Source: Anastrepha obliqua (taxonomy: Eukaryota > Arthropoda > Insecta > Diptera > Tephritidae). Taken from it: a stretch of DNA of 64,000 nucleotides. The notes below the pieces were generated by a model that made no database searches, had not been told where the DNA came from, and was given only the letters and a program-made list of their open reading frames with translations. The DNA lies in assembly GCF_027943255.1 (NCBI RefSeq), contig NC_072895.1, positions 46,536,001 to 46,600,000 on the forward strand. Reading direction: 5' to 3'. Made by a program: the position numbers and the translations under genes. Shown piece after piece: positions 44,596 through 57,060 of this stretch (the stretch's first letter is position 1; the number at the start of each line of letters is the position of its first letter).

Positions 44596-47157
44596 GTATT
44601 TTTTTCATATTCATACTCTGTCACAGTCTTATTTGTAAAAATCGTTCTTTTCATTCGCTGTTTGCTACTATAATTAGGTTAGGCTGTTGCGGCCCAACTG
44701 CATTGTATTCCACAGGAATGTACTCCGCGTTCTTTACCTACCAAAATCAAACAACCAAAAATCATCAAAAAATTATTCGATTCAGCTTGTCGAAAGCAAA
44801 ACCTCTGTAAGCTATTTCTATTCAAAAAATTTCATACGATTTTACTTAAACACGTGCATTTAACCATCGGTTAGACAAATGAGTCTGCACAAGCGCTTTT
44901 TGATTTAACTTCTAAATAAAGTACGCATACTTTGAATTTCTGAAATTTTGTTGATTGCGTTCCCATTCAAAATGTATATGGGTCTAACCGCTTCGTTAGG
45001 TGGAAATGTGACTACTATAACAACTGGCAAACAGAGGGTTAATAATATCCAAATATCATTTTCTCATTTCATTTTACTGAAACATGAAACAGTTATTTAT
45101 TGATATCCAATTATGTTGTTATTGCTATTTATCCGCCTACTTCACTGCACTTTAGCCTTTCACAAAACACTGTTACAATGGCACCACCTAACACCACTTC
45201 ACCAGTGCTACTGGTTTGCTATCTAAAGTCAGGCTGCTATCAGTTCAATCTGTGCCCGCTGAAGGTTAGACCTGGCGAGGCGTTAGGCGAGACACGGCTG
45301 GTCTGGCGCGAGTATCGCTCTCTGGAATGAGAGCACAGATGCATTGATCAGTGCGCGCACAAATCGCCAGCGGCATGTCGGAGTTAACACGACTTTACTG
45401 TGCTCGTACATGAACAGACGCACACACACATACATATGTGACATACATACATATGCATATCGCTTTTCGCTGTGTGCTTTGTATTACCTACCAAAGGTAC
45501 TAAACACACCTACTAATGTACCTATGTTTGTAGTTATTGTTGCTGTTTCCCAACTTGTTTTGCCAACCAACTTTCTGCTTCGTTTGTTGCTTTGGATAGT
45601 ATTCTATTTAATTTCGTTTCATTTTGTGATGTGATATTGAAGCGTGGAGCAGAGTAGAGCAGCTGTCTTTGTTGTTTTTGTTCTGTTTTTTTGTTCGTTA
45701 TGCGGTTTACATGTGCTCTTCTGATGTTGTTGTATTGTGTTGATAATATTTTTTATTTTCATTTTTTTTGCTACAGCCAACATCAGTTTCAGTTGGCCGA
45801 TAACAGCTGTTTCCAATCGCTTGCTTCTTACTCATATTTATTCCTCTTTATATATTTTTTATTTTCATTTCGCTCTTCGATTTCGTTTTCGTGTTTTTTT
45901 TTGTTTGTTTGCACACCAGTGTCATCTGCTCGAATTTACGCGATCAATTAGGCCTCACCTTTGTACCCTCTCAATCGGTTTACCCCATTATCATTTACGG
46001 CTAATATTTATGTACGAGTATTTATATTTATGTTCATTTTTCTCGCTGAGGGATTCAGGTTACGGCTTCGCACAACAACTCGTCTTCAGCTTCTGGCATA
46101 TTAACCGAAATCTGACTCTGAGTCACCAATTCAGGAAAGATGTATTAAGTACCACACGTATGTATGTACCTGTGTGTATGCACATAAATGGGTGTGTGTA
46201 TTCTATATATATACATATGTATGTATGCACATGGATTACAATGAACCTTTGCATAAAACTCAACCTCTTTGTTGCATACATTTTTTAGACTACGTCAAGA
46301 GTTCAATTGCCTTTTGCCGTTTTGTTGTTTTGCCAGCTATTTCAGCGGTTAATCGCCGCAAGCTGGTTTCGGCAAGCACATAAAAACATAATATCATTTA
46401 TGCGAGTGCACATACATAAGCATGCAAGTTTGTCGCCAAACGAGTAAGCCGGCCGGTGCTTCCAGTTCCTTGGAATGCGGGTAGCAGCTGTTTCTCAAAA
46501 TCACAATTTGCTTTGAATGGTTTTCAGCAAAATTTCTGCATACAAACAGCTGCGCGCCAATTAAGTTGGCAGCGCTATCCAAGCAGAGAGAGCAAATACA
46601 TAATTGGGATGGCCCAGTAGAGATCTACGAAATAAAAGTTTTCTTTATAATCTTTGCTTTATTTTATAGCCAGTGCAAAGAATTTAGAAGAGAAGAACTT
46701 ACAGTCCCAGGTTAGTCTATACAAGGCGATAGCTGATTGTTTTTTTTTCTTACGATTTTGAGGTTTTAATGACAAGTGAACTTTTTTTGTTTGCTTGTTT
46801 GAATTTCACTTATTTTTTTATTGATCGTTATTAGCAATTGAATACAATGAACTAGAAACTAAGCTTAGGTTATTTAAAATTATTGCTTTGGAAGAAAGAA
46901 ATAGAAATAGAAATAGTAACACTGACTTATTAAATACAGCTAAAGTTGTATTTAAAAGCGCATTAGGATTTACCTTTCGAAATGAATAAGTTGTCTACAT
47001 GACGCAGACTGTGAGAAGAAAAATTAAAGCTTACTGTGTTCAATAGCGCTAGATGGTCACTATGTCCTCGTAAAATATTAGCCACCAAAGATCCAAACGA
47101 AAATACACTTTTGCTCTTCTGACCTACACTTTAGGTTTACGATCAGGCATTTCGTGC
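44596..47157. other. 2.6-kb gap without recognised gene
   Basis: GTTAGGCTGTTGCGGCCCAA near 44676 may be a tiny LINE 3' tail. Bases 45420-46230 hold CA/CATA tracts and T-rich DNA with open but low-complexity frames. No gene supported. Confidence 0.3.
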
Positions 47158-47159
47158 TA

Positions 47160-48425
47160 CAAGGTGGCGCAATAGTAACCTTCCGATGTTTTTTGGCTGT
47201 AATTTAAAAAAAAATGAAAAACTTTAATTGTTTTTGTGGACTATTTTTATTTGGCCTTTTAATTTTTTTTACATCAAGTCGAAAATATGATGTCATGTAA
47301 ATGGCCGCCGCCACAGTTGATTGCCATTTGAGCCCTTTTTATGGCATTTTCCATCACTTTGGCCAAAACTTCCGGCGATAGGTCCTCACATTCTTGACGG
47401 ATATTGTCTTTAAGAGCTGCAAGAGTCTGAAGCTTGTTGACACAAACCCGCGACTTCAAAAAGTCCCACAAAAAGAAGTCTGGAGCGGTCAAATCAGGCG
47501 ATCTTGCTGGCCAGTGCAAATCGCCAAAAAGGGAGATTTGGCGCCCGGGAAATGCATCCTTCAGCATATCGGTTGTGGCAGGTGCAGTGTGTGTCGTTGC
47601 ACCGTCCTGTTGGAACCACATGTTTTCCAATCCCAATTCATCAAGTTGTGGCAAAAAGAACTCGTTGATCATTGCTCTGTAGCACTCACCATTCACAGTA
47701 ACCGTTTGGCCCGCGACGTCTTCGAAGAAAAAAGGTCCGATGACTCCTCCAGCGAAAACAGCACACCATACAGTGACTTTGAGCGGGTGTAATGGCTCTT
47801 CGTGGATTACACGTGGATTTTCAGTGCCCCAGAGATGGAAATGGGCCTCATCACTCATGATTATTTTTGATGAAAAATCATCTTCCTCTTGGTGGTGATT
47901 AAGGATGGCTTGAGCGTATGTTAGACGCGATTGGCGGTCAGCAGCTAACAGCTGCTGCACCGTCTGGACTTTGTACCGAAATTCGCTGTAAAGACCGTCG
48001 ACTGATACCCATTTGCGTGGCACGTCGTCTGATCGATGTCGACGGCGCTTCCATGACATCCTCGGCTACAGCAGTTATATTCTCTGCAGAACGGCTACTC
48101 CGGGGTCTGCCACGCCTGGCAGCATCTCGTGTTGTGCCAGTCTCTTCTAGGCGAGCGGCTAAATGTCGCAGTGTTTCACCAGTAGGCGTTGGACGGCGAG
48201 GAAATCTGCGACGAAATTCACGTTGTTCCAAAGTCACCGACCGCTTATTGGTCAAATAAATAGTCAGCAATATTCCGCGTTCTGGAGCAGTGTAGCGTAA
48301 CATTGTTTATTAACGTGTATTTCGCATGTGTTTACTACACAAATGTCAAAACAGAACTGACATTAGGGGCCAATCGCAAAATTTATAGCATTTTCTGATA
48401 GGAGGATTACCTTAGCGCCACCTGT
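47160..48425 (-). mobile_element. DD41D element type C, near complete (1266 bp)
   Basis: The left end CAAGGTGGCGCAATAGTAAC (47160; TA at 47158-47159). The right end inverted ACAGGTGGCGCTAAGGTAAT from 48425 (TA at 48426-48427); 18 of 25 positions agree. A transposase frame fills most of the length. Confidence 0.88.
47274..48303 (-). pseudogene. DD41D transposase, near complete with one frameshift
   Basis: The N-terminal part starts MLRYTAPERGILLTIYLTNK (48303) and carries a helix-turn-helix region of the type annotated DUF4817 (VTLEQREFRRRFPRRPTP, AARRGRPRSSRSAENI, PSTSIRRRATQMGISRRSLQ). Near 47990 the frame shifts and the similarity jumps a few residues. The rest is open: FRYKVQTVQQLLAADRQSRL, IIMSDEAHFHLWGTENPRVI (first Asp), FAGGVIGPFFFEDVAGQTVT, MWFQQDGATTHTAPATTDML (second Asp), RSPDLTAPDFFLWDFLKSRV (third Asp) and GGGHLHDIIFST. 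Second to third Asp spacing counts as 41. The catalytic triad is intact; only the N-terminal lesion is seen. Confidence 0.93.
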
Positions 48426-48598
48426 TATATTAGGCAATAGATACTTTGAATTTTAAATCCTACAGAGAAAAGCTTGAAAATGATTTTTGAAGACGTTCAA
48501 TTTTACATATAATATTTAAGTGGGTAACCTGGAATGGTCTCTATTTAAAAGGGACGATGCTATGTGCAGATATATATAATTTTGATCTAATCAAAGTT

Positions 48599-48764
48599 GT
48601 ATTGTTGTTGTTGTTGTTGTAGCAGCATAAACATTACCTATACGTACATACGAGGAATGCTGCTGGAGTGACAGTCCGTGGACGGATATAAATCCGGGTC
48701 GTTTCGATAACGTAGAACCGACTGTCGTGGAAACGAGAGGTTAAGGCGCTGACGGGACAACCTC
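48599..48764 (-). mobile_element. Jockey-like LINE 3' tail with target duplication
   Basis: A 166-bp insert beginning (plus strand) with GTTGTTGTTGTTGTTGTAGC, the complement of an AAC-repeat tail. It is flanked by the exact 10-base duplication AATCAAAGTT at 48589-48598 and 48765-48774. The tail type matches the Jockey copy at 58435-59108. Extreme 5' truncation; no coding sequence left. Confidence 0.8.
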
Positions 48765-48774
48765 AATCAAAGTT

Positions 48775-49198
48775 TCATAATACCTTTGGTTTTTCTCCGC
48801 CGATGGCTGATTCCTCCCTTTAGCTCTCGCTCCTGAATTTCCAGTGTTGCTTTAAAATTGAATTTAATCGAAAGTAACCTCGACTAACGGCGTTTTAGCA
48901 TAGCTAACGTTTTAACTGTTCGTCCAGGAAATGGGTTTACGGCCTTAATATTGCAACGGCCAAGCACGTTTGGCAAAACGTTTGCGTCAGCCTAAATACA
49001 AGTGGCATATTCTAAAGGCAATTTAACGAATGCCGGATAAGGTATAAGAATCAGTGAGGTATGAGTAATTAAGACGAAAAAACGCAAGCGAAAACTTTAT
49101 AATGATTTTGAGACTATGTAGTTAATATGAGTGAAAAAAGTGAGACCCCACATCAAGAAACACTCCTAGGTATTTAATTGCCTCTTTGCCTCTCCTAA
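48775..49198. other. no gene recognised
   Basis: No motifs. Confidence 0.3.
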
Positions 49199-49415
49199 TC
49201 TCCGCTGCCATAGCCGCATGGCTTGGAGCGGACTACCATACGGTAGTACAAGGTTTGAAACCTCGAGCATGAAACATGAAATGATAGAAAATGTGTTTGT
49301 TTGCTTTTTTGTTCTAAATGCGGTCACCCGCAGGCAATGCTAAACTTCTGAGTGTAGTTCTGCCCTGAAAAAGGTCCTCATAAAAAACTATCTGCCGTTT
49401 GGAGCCGGTAGTTGA
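49199..49415 (+). mobile_element. tRNA-derived SINE, copy 3, decayed
   Basis: CCATAGCCGCATGGCTTGG corresponds to box A and AAGGTTTGAAACCTCG to box B. The body keeps GCAGGCAATGCTAAACTTCT and CTATCTGCCGTTTGGAGCCG. Both promoter boxes have drifted, and the 3' third of the SINE is missing. Confidence 0.75.
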
Positions 49416-49734
49416 ATTCTTTGTTGAAGAAGGAATATGAAAACGTTGGCTAAATTCAAATATAGGCGATTTGTCACATACCAAAGCTTAAGATTATCTA
49501 GATCCGACTGAGATCCACGGCACGTTTTATTAATGAAAAATTTATATTCTATTCTATTATACTCACAATTGTTAATAAAACTAAAAAATATCATTTTAAT
49601 GCGAATAAACCAAATTCCAATCACAATGAAGAAAATACAAACATTTAGTCACATGGAAATATTAAAAAAAAAAAATTTGACTTCGATTCGTCGCTTGTTT
49701 TAAGCAATTTTTTCTTAATTGCTTGCACTGTGGG
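49416..49734. other. no gene recognised
   Basis: AT-rich, with an A-run at 49664. Confidence 0.3.
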
Positions 49735-50110
49735 TTAGGTTAGGTTGAAGCGATTGTCTGCTGTGAGATACACTTCGGGCATAGCCCATTATGATGCCGT
49801 GTAGCAATTTTGTCCTTATCTCTGCTAAAACCAGTGTGTACTTTTCAAACATTTTAGAAGATCCGTGATTTCCACTGCACTGAGTTCTTCCAATTCATTA
49901 AAGAATTGTCTACCTAAAATGGTAAATCTACGTCTATGTAGATAGATCAGAACAATGGCACAGAAGTTGCGAAATCGTGTCTTGCTCATCTAGGCAACTT
50001 TTGCAGAAATCAAATGTTTGCCAGCCCATCCTCTGGGTGTGCCTGTGGGAGTTAAGTATCGATGGATATATGGTAGAGAAGTGCTGCCGCATTCAACCGC
50101 GCCTATGATA
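49735..50110 (-). pseudogene. 3' end of an RNase H-type LINE
   Basis: The plus strand starts with GGTTAGGTTGAAGCGATTG and runs through ATAGCCCATTATGATGCCGT into a minus-strand coding end with cysteine codons near 49980-50030 (GGGCTGGCAAACATTTGATT reads as part of a GWANI-type stretch). It parallels the copy at 5215-5485. Decayed and 5'-truncated. Confidence 0.6.
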
Positions 50111-52659
50111 GCGTATTTCTTAAATACGTTTTGAGTCCAAGAAGTACTCAAAACAATCTTTCATTCCCGCAAGTTGTTATGGGAAGAGTTGCTAGAATAG
50201 TTAATAAATTACGACTATATATATTCGGCAGTGACCTTTTCGGCATAATCCAATGGCCTTGGAAACTGTTTTTGACCATTCCTCTTTCCCGTTAACATAC
50301 GCGTCCACGCTAAACAAATTAAACAGTGTCTGGGATGCAAAGCGTGTAAACCACGAAGACAAACTGCACAACTTTTATGTTTTGGACGGTACATTTTATA
50401 TTCTTTGGAGTATAATTCTCGGCCAATGAATGAATTTCCTAACTTTCATGCCGTATTCAGTATGATGAAAAGTGCCATAATTTATTAATTTCACATCTGC
50501 ACGGGCTTGTTCGCAGCCCACTATATTTTACAGACAACTTTCCAACACTCTGACGCACATTTGGACCAGAGGCCGTCAATTTCGCTAGAGTCGATATTGC
50601 TTATGATTTGATTGTTATCATAAACTAACAGCTTATAATAATCTCATAAAAATAAATCTAATGAAGTAGTTTCGCTTGAAGGTGTTGCCCATTTGATCGA
50701 AGCATGGCTCAAGATTACACCATTACCCTTCAGTAGAATAATCGTTTTATCAACTGAGTGACATGTGGAAGCATCTTCTTGGAACTACATATTCAATTCT
50801 GTTAAGAAAGCAAAAATAGTCTTGCAACATAGCAATATGTTTTAATCTGCACAGAAGGGGTACGCATACTGAGTGATAATCCGTCTAGATCTCGAGGACG
50901 ACGAGATATCTCAATGCTTTATTTTGTTTTTTTTGCTTTGGCTGGATCTAATGGTTAACTTACTTGAAGAGCTGATTCTATTTTTGTTAATAAAACGTCA
51001 ACCAGTAACATTTGAGCTTTCATTTGCATTGTAGTTAAAGAAAGGGTTTGTGATATCAGAACAGAAAATGTCCTTTTGGACACAATAACTCTCAGTTCTC
51101 ATCTCTTATGTCTAATCCTTGTCTAACCTTATGCTGTGTTAGCCAAAGCTATTGACTGCAACGCGACTATTATTTTCATCGACGGAAGAACAAAGCCTAA
51201 TCACACCTCTGAGTGAGTGGGGGATAGACAAAAAAGGTCTATCCATTCGTATCATAAACGAGCTGATGGTTAAAGCAACTAATTTACAAACAATCAATGA
51301 TGGCCAAATAGCCATAATGTGATCGTTTAATTATTTTCATATAAACATTGGCTTAAAGAGGCTTTCATTGGACTAACAGAAGAATATGTTGTGTGCATTC
51401 GTTATATGGAGAAAATACGCAAGACTTTCGGGGAAAAAAATTATCAAAAATCAGCAGGAGTTTTAAGTCACTTAAAACTTGCACTTTGTTGTACTAAAAT
51501 TTAATGGGCTATAGAACTGCGTACACATTTTTTCTAATTCTGATTAAAAACTTTGAAATATTGCTGAAAATTTGTGGAATTCTATAAAGTTTATGGGAAG
51601 TTTGAATGTTTGGTTTATATGAAATTTTTTGTAGAATGTAAGTACATTTTTCTTAAAATGTCAATGTAGTCAAAAATAGTGAAAATATCGCGTACCTACA
51701 ATTTTAATAATGGTTGTATGACATATACGGATGGAAAATTCGTCCGATATGGAAATCGACCTCCTCTGAATATTATAGTTAAATTGATTTTGATGAAAAG
51801 TGAGGGCAACACAAACTTCTGTCTCTATATCTTTTAAACTGATTAGCTAAAAAGAATCTTCCTTTCCTACTCACATCAGCACTGCCATGCAGGTAAAATT
51901 TGTTGTATTTTTTGTAGCAAGCTTATGTTACTTCACCATTGCTACAGCCGAACAGTTCTCGCTCTTCGTATTCCATTTTCTTCAGGTTCTCTATCACTTT
52001 CATTGAAGCAACCCCATCAACATAGAATGCTTTTAGTTTAGTTATTGCATAACGAACTTTATGCTAAAGGGTTTATTTTATTTGTCGTTTAACTTCAACA
52101 AAAGCGATTTTTCCGCCAACACAATAACTTTTGACGTAATCGAATTTCATTTTAATTAACTCCAAGCTTGTGAGAGTAAAATGATGCTTTTGCACTAACT
52201 GCTTGTCATAAATAAATCTGTGTTCAAACAACCACTTAAATTTCAAATTGAGTTTTAGCTACAAAGTATCGATATATATATACGTGTGTGGTTAAAAAAT
52301 GGTAATGGAAGTCGAATACTCACTGCCTGTTGCACGTCGCACCACTGTATGCGTGAAATTGCCCAACGCAGCGACGGTGACGATGGAATCCTTTTTGCCG
52401 CTGCACATCTGCAATTAAAGGAGTCGAATAATGCAACTAAGTTTCAAATGAAATTCATTAAGGAGAGATAAATAAATGAGGATGTATGTATTTACAGTAA
52501 AACCTCAATATAACAAAATTGTTCCTGAGTATCCTGAAAAAACCTCGTTGCTGTGAAATTTTCCATACAAAAATGTTCTATAGTTAAAACAAAGAAATTT
52601 TGAACTTTTTTTTAGAAAAAAGCATGAAAAAAATACAACCGACATTTCTCATCAAGTTG
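50111..52659. other. 2.5-kb gap; one partial repeat copy
   Basis: No coding motifs. Bases 51400-51700 carry the dispersed AT-rich repeat (CACTTAAAACTTGCACTTTG, AATGGGCTATAGAACTGCGT), matching one arm of the foldback at 36.2-36.7 kb. Confidence 0.4.
51400..51700. repeat. partial copy of the 36-kb foldback repeat
   Basis: Shares TATGGAGAAAAT, CACTTAAAACTTGCACTT and AATGGGCTATA-AACTGCGTAC in order with 36410-36525. Confidence 0.7.
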
Positions 52660-53440
52660 GTCTCCTTGCGCGGGGATGGGGCTTAAGTGTCCGGTTAACT
52701 CCCACATCATGGGAGTTAACTCACCACGAACTAAGAAGGAAGCTCCCTATGGGTATTGGCTGGGCATCCATCTGCAAAGCGGCGGTGGCCAGTCAATCAC
52801 CAGGTGGAGATTACCGTACCGACTACGATTCCACTGTCATTCCCTAGCCTGGTATCCCATTATCTCCTCTCAAAATCTTGCCTAAGACAACCAAGGCAAC
52901 CCAAAACCAAGACCAAATCTCTCAAGAAATACCACTCATGCAAACGGAGTAAAGCCTGTGACTAAGCTAGGGCCTAGCTCCCGCTTCGTCCGTTCAAGGA
53001 CTGCCTCTACGTCAGCGAAGCCTCTTACCCGTAACAATTTCAACCTTGTCATAAGACAAGTTGGAGACGACATTCCATCTACTTCCGGTGCCAGCAGTAG
53101 ACGTCCCCTCGCAACAAGACTCTTGGGAAGCAAGAGTTACCCTGTCAGAAGACAAGCGGATCTTGCTGTCCCCGTCACTCCAGGTGGCTGTTTCGTCACA
53201 CCTAGTAATGTCTCAGCCAATGGTTCCTGATGTTTGCTCTTCTGTCATCATTAGACTATCCTACCAAGCAATTGGCTTTCAGAGACACTGAAAGACATCA
53301 GAGAAGAGGAACTGAGGGTGGAACAGTCAGACTCCAAGGCGTAGGCTGAAGTCTTTATCACCGAACACCGGAAGAAGGCCAAAATAGACTCCGCGCAGGG
53401 CAAGCGCATGCGATCGAGTGAAGAGTAAATGCTCCTCTCT
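52660..53440 (+). other. GC-richer block, possible LINE ORF1 remnant
   Basis: Distinctly less AT-rich than the surroundings, with frames such as LGPSSRFVRSRTASTSAKPL and, near the end, KAKIDSAQGKRMRSSEE. The latter resembles basic linker segments in ORF1 proteins of I/LOA-group LINEs, but no zinc-knuckle motif was found. Assignment is speculative; decayed coding sequence of some kind is likely. Confidence 0.3.
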
Positions 53441-54905
53441 TTATCCCGAGGAGCTTGACATCATTTAGACACTATAGCTGGGCAACTTCGTGAGTGTTTC
53501 CCAAGAGAAATTTTAATTCTATAATATGTGTAGCTTGCAGAGTCTTAAGAGGTAGAACTACTAAGATTATGGAAGCAGTAATAAGTATTTTCTGAGGGCC
53601 AGGCGACACTATTAACGTTAGGATTGCCTAATACTAGATCCAAATTAGTCAAGCAGTGCAATTTCTCAGTCAATCGTAATCTCTCTTATCTTCTTTTTCG
53701 GCCATACGCGCATTATGGATGAATAGCTTCTCCGGTAAAGTCCAGAATGTTGGTTCGACGATACTTGATCAAACAAACCCATTCAGCTTGCTAAGAGAAG
53801 GTAGTCAAATATTTGAAAATTCAGAATAGTAAAAAATTTCTTCACAGATGGTTAAAATCATATGGATCTCAAATTCAAAATTGTAGATAGTAATATTGTA
53901 ATATTGTAATATTGTATAGTAAATTGTGTAGATAGTCCGTCTGTGATCAAGAGGGTTGAGTCGACGTTTAACTTGAAATGTGTCCAAGAGTTTCGAGGAC
54001 GCCGATAATCTTTTCAACTGATGAAATATGCGACGTCTGAGAGAGGCTTGAATCGTCATGTCCAAGAACACAAATCCCGCGAGAGTTTAAAAAACGACCA
54101 TATAGCTTCTAAAGGGAATACTAATAGGACAGTAGGACAGTAGTAAAATCCACTGAAAGCGGAATAGCGGTCGCCCCCATCTGTATTCTCTCCACTGTGG
54201 ATTTATCTAGCGTCTCGCTGGAGGTTCTGATTTCCTAAAAGGTCGCGATGGGGAAATCTACACTGGGCACTGTAATGGTTTCTGAGGTCACCACGTGAAC
54301 TATTTAAGAGCAAGTCATCTGAACTATGCTAAATTAATTAATTTATTTTCATAATTCCGAAAAATCTTCCAATTGCTTTTAGACTCATCCACCCTTCATG
54401 CACACATATGTATATACATACTACGCTATCAGGTGCCGGAAATATACATCCCTTAACTTGCTTTATGCTCACATAAAGTACTACACTTACACATATATAC
54501 TCGTATGTGTATGCATGTAAACGAAATTGCTGGGGAAAGCATTTATTGCTTACTATACTCTAAGCTGAAAACTCATATTATCTCTTATCTCATTATCTCG
54601 GTTTTATGCGAAATTGGACGTTTTTATGCGTACTCCTGACGGTAACCTTAAATTGGAGTGCAATTTAATGTTAAAGGTAAATACAAACACAACATAATCA
54701 GAAAATAATAAACTCTTAGTAACGGTGTTAATACACACACACACCCTTCCACATTTCAAATTCTTAACAGAAATGAACAATAAACACTTAAGGAGATATC
54801 ATGGGAATATATTATATGACCTACAAAAGGAGTTATTTATGCATGCGTACGCACATCCATATGTACACTTGTGTTCGAAATAATAAGAGCGAATGAATTA
54901 GAAAT
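53441..54905. other. no gene recognised
   Basis: Short TAATATTGTAATATTG repeat near 53890 and CATA tracts near 54410. The last 14 bases are the SINE target site. Confidence 0.3.
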
Positions 54906-55206
54906 GGCGGACTGGGAATTCACAGAGAGAACGTAGGTTTGATTCTCGGTGAAACACCAAAATTAAGAAAAACATATTTCTAAAGCGGTCGCCCCTCGGC
55001 AGGCAATGGCAAACCTCCGAGTGTATTTCCGCCATGAAAAAGTTCCTCATAAAAAAAAAAACACTATTTGTCGTTCGGAGTCGGCTTGAAACTGTAGGTC
55101 CCTCCATTTGTGGAACCGCCACATCAAGACGCACGCCACAAATAGGAGGAGAAGCTCGACCTAATACCCAAAAAGGGTGTACGCCCCAATTATATAGTAT
55201 GTATTT
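54906..55206 (+). mobile_element. tRNA-derived SINE, copy 4, 5'-truncated
   Basis: Flanked by the exact 14-base duplication AATGAATTAGAAAT (54892-54905 and 55207-55220). Box A is missing, box B is drifted (GGTTTGATTCTC), and the body GGCAGGCAATGGCAAACCTC and tail CCAATTATATAG are as in copies 1 and 2. Truncation at the 5' end with a perfect duplication shows LINE-type insertion of an incomplete copy. Confidence 0.92.
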
Positions 55207-55526
55207 AATGAATTAGAAATTTTAATAAATTTTTTATTTAACTTTTTTTTGCCTTTTTTATAAAAGTGCAAAAGCATAAATATAAAAGTTACTCTAAGCT
55301 CCAATCTTTCCGCAAAATTCACAAAAATTGAAGTAATAAAAAAAAGGACATTAAAATTTCAAACAATTTTTCGGACTTTTTAGAAACGTTCTGGTATGCC
55401 GTTTTATTGGTGGCGCAAAATTAATCATCCTCTCGGAAGATATATTGTTCTTAGAAATGGCGTCTTACGTGAATTATATTTGACAAACAGCTGCAGTATA
55501 CAAAGAGTCAAGCAATCGACGGCGTA

Positions 55527-55915
55527 AAGGTAAGGTTCGGTTACCCAGGTTGCTTGTCTAAGACAAGACGCTCGGTGACCCTAAGGCTCATTGTGATACC
55601 TGCCTTTGATTTCGTTCTCCTTAGTTCAACTTAATTCTTAATCCACTTAGATCTTCTTATGAAAGTAACTAGTCTCTCCCGTGAGACATTTTCACATTTC
55701 CCAGGTCTTCAAAGAAATAGTCGCCAAGATATTTGTCACGACTTCTTTGAAGTGCGGCACACTCATAGAGGAAGTGTTGTACCAACTCAATTTCTTCTTC
55801 ACCTCTACAACTCCTGCAGAAGTCATTGTGAGGTACACCCATTCTACTGGCTGTGCACGTGAACGAGAATGTCTGCAATACTCAAAATTATTATTTTTGA
55901 AGTGAAACTTCTTAG
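55527..55915 (-). pseudogene. LINE C-terminal zinc finger and 3' UTR
   Basis: Minus-strand reading: FSFTCTASRMGVPHNDFCRS, CRGEEEIELVQHFLYECAAL, QRSRDKYLGDYFFEDLGN, then the UTR whose plus-strand form has GGTTGCTTGTCTAAGACAAG and CTCATTGTGATACCTGCC. The finger C-x2-C-x9-H-x4-C is complete. Same subfamily as 37130-37975. No frameshift in the 69-codon stretch. Confidence 0.85.
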
Positions 55916-56119
55916 GCATCGATGGAAGAGCGAGAAGGGAGAGTTAAATTTCAAAGATTGCAACGTTTTCGGCATTTTCGTTCCGCGAGAGAGAAAAAAG
56001 ATATAACGTAAAGGAAAAGGAGAGAGCTATACCTTATATATGTACATCTTAGATACACTTTAGGCTATTTTTCCTGAGTTTTTCCTTGTGGTTGCTAATT
56101 TCTAGTGAGAAATAGCTCT

Positions 56120-56260
56120 GCCTACTTTTTCGCGCTTGTTTGTTGGTGCAAAAGTGGAGCCCACTTTTTGGCGTGCTATTTCCTTGGTGCCTACTGTTTG
56201 GGTCGTTTTTTGGTCCCAATTTGTTTGGAGTTTTTTTTGTGCCTACTTTTTGGCGCTTAT
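56120..56260. repeat. imperfect direct repeats of GCCTACTTTTTGGCGC type
   Basis: Four related 16-base motifs start near 56120, 56159, 56189 and 56242, spaced irregularly (30-53 bases). Origin unknown; could be a 5' UTR repeat of a retroelement. Confidence 0.5.
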
Positions 56261-56525
56261 TTCCGCTTCCTGGCTAGTGCTTGTGCGTACTATAAAGTGC
56301 TATCCATTCCGCCGTCGGATTTATTGGTATTCCCTTGCGGTAATTTGTGCCGTTGTTGTGCTCCTGGAATCCCTGCGTTTGTGCGGGTGATAAACGCTCG
56401 GAGTAGTTCGCGTTGTTGCCACGGTTTGTGTCCGGCGTTTACCTACACCGGTCAATCCTTTTCCGTTTTTTGTAAATTTTGTCTATTTGTATTCTCTGCA
56501 AATGTTGTGAATTTATTTAGATGTA

Positions 56526-56600
56526 TATTCTCTCTCTCTCTTTCTTTCTCTCTCTCTCTCTCTTTCTCTCTCTCTCGCTCTCTCATTCTCTCTCGCGTCT
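56526..56600. repeat. TC microsatellite
   Basis: About 75 bases of TCTCTC with occasional TTTC interruptions. The open frames across it are artefacts. Confidence 0.9.
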
Positions 56601-56759
56601 CTCCCTCTTTCTTTGTCTGCCTTGAAAGTTTCATTTCTGTTATGTGTACTACGCTACACGCAAAGTTAAAAAGTTCAAAAACGAAAATGGATGATTAATT
56701 TTCAAGTGGTGCAAAGTCCCCATTGGTTTTAATTTTTTTTTTTTATTGAGACATTCAGA

Positions 56760-57060
56760 ATTTTTTTCCAATTAAGAGGCCGATCATAAGCTTTATATGG
56801 AAGAAAATTCTCAACACAAAAATTTCGAAAAACCAACAAGAATTTTGAGTGACTTCAAACTTACATTTTACCACACTAACTTGAAATTTTCTAAAGTTTC
56901 TTATTAAAAAGTTGAAAATTTCTGTGCAAATGTTGTTTTTATAACTTGTTAAAGTTTCGTGAAATTTTTACAAAATTTGTAGTTTTAGGCCATATGATTT
57001 TTTTTTGTAGAATGCACTTAACTTTTATAAAAAAAAAAAATGTAAAAAAACTTAAAAAAT
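56760..57060. repeat. partial dispersed AT-rich repeat
   Basis: AGTGACTTCAAACTTACATTTTA and TTTTTTTGTAGAATGCACTTA resemble segments of the repeats at 51.4 and 36.4 kb. Confidence 0.45.

Noticed and set aside
45737..46288. 183-codon plus-strand frame
   Set aside because: F/Y/H-rich translation of T-rich DNA with CATA tracts; overlapping frames are equally open.
56105..56698. 197-codon plus-strand frame
   Set aside because: Runs through imperfect repeats and the TC microsatellite; the serine/leucine end is purely the repeat.
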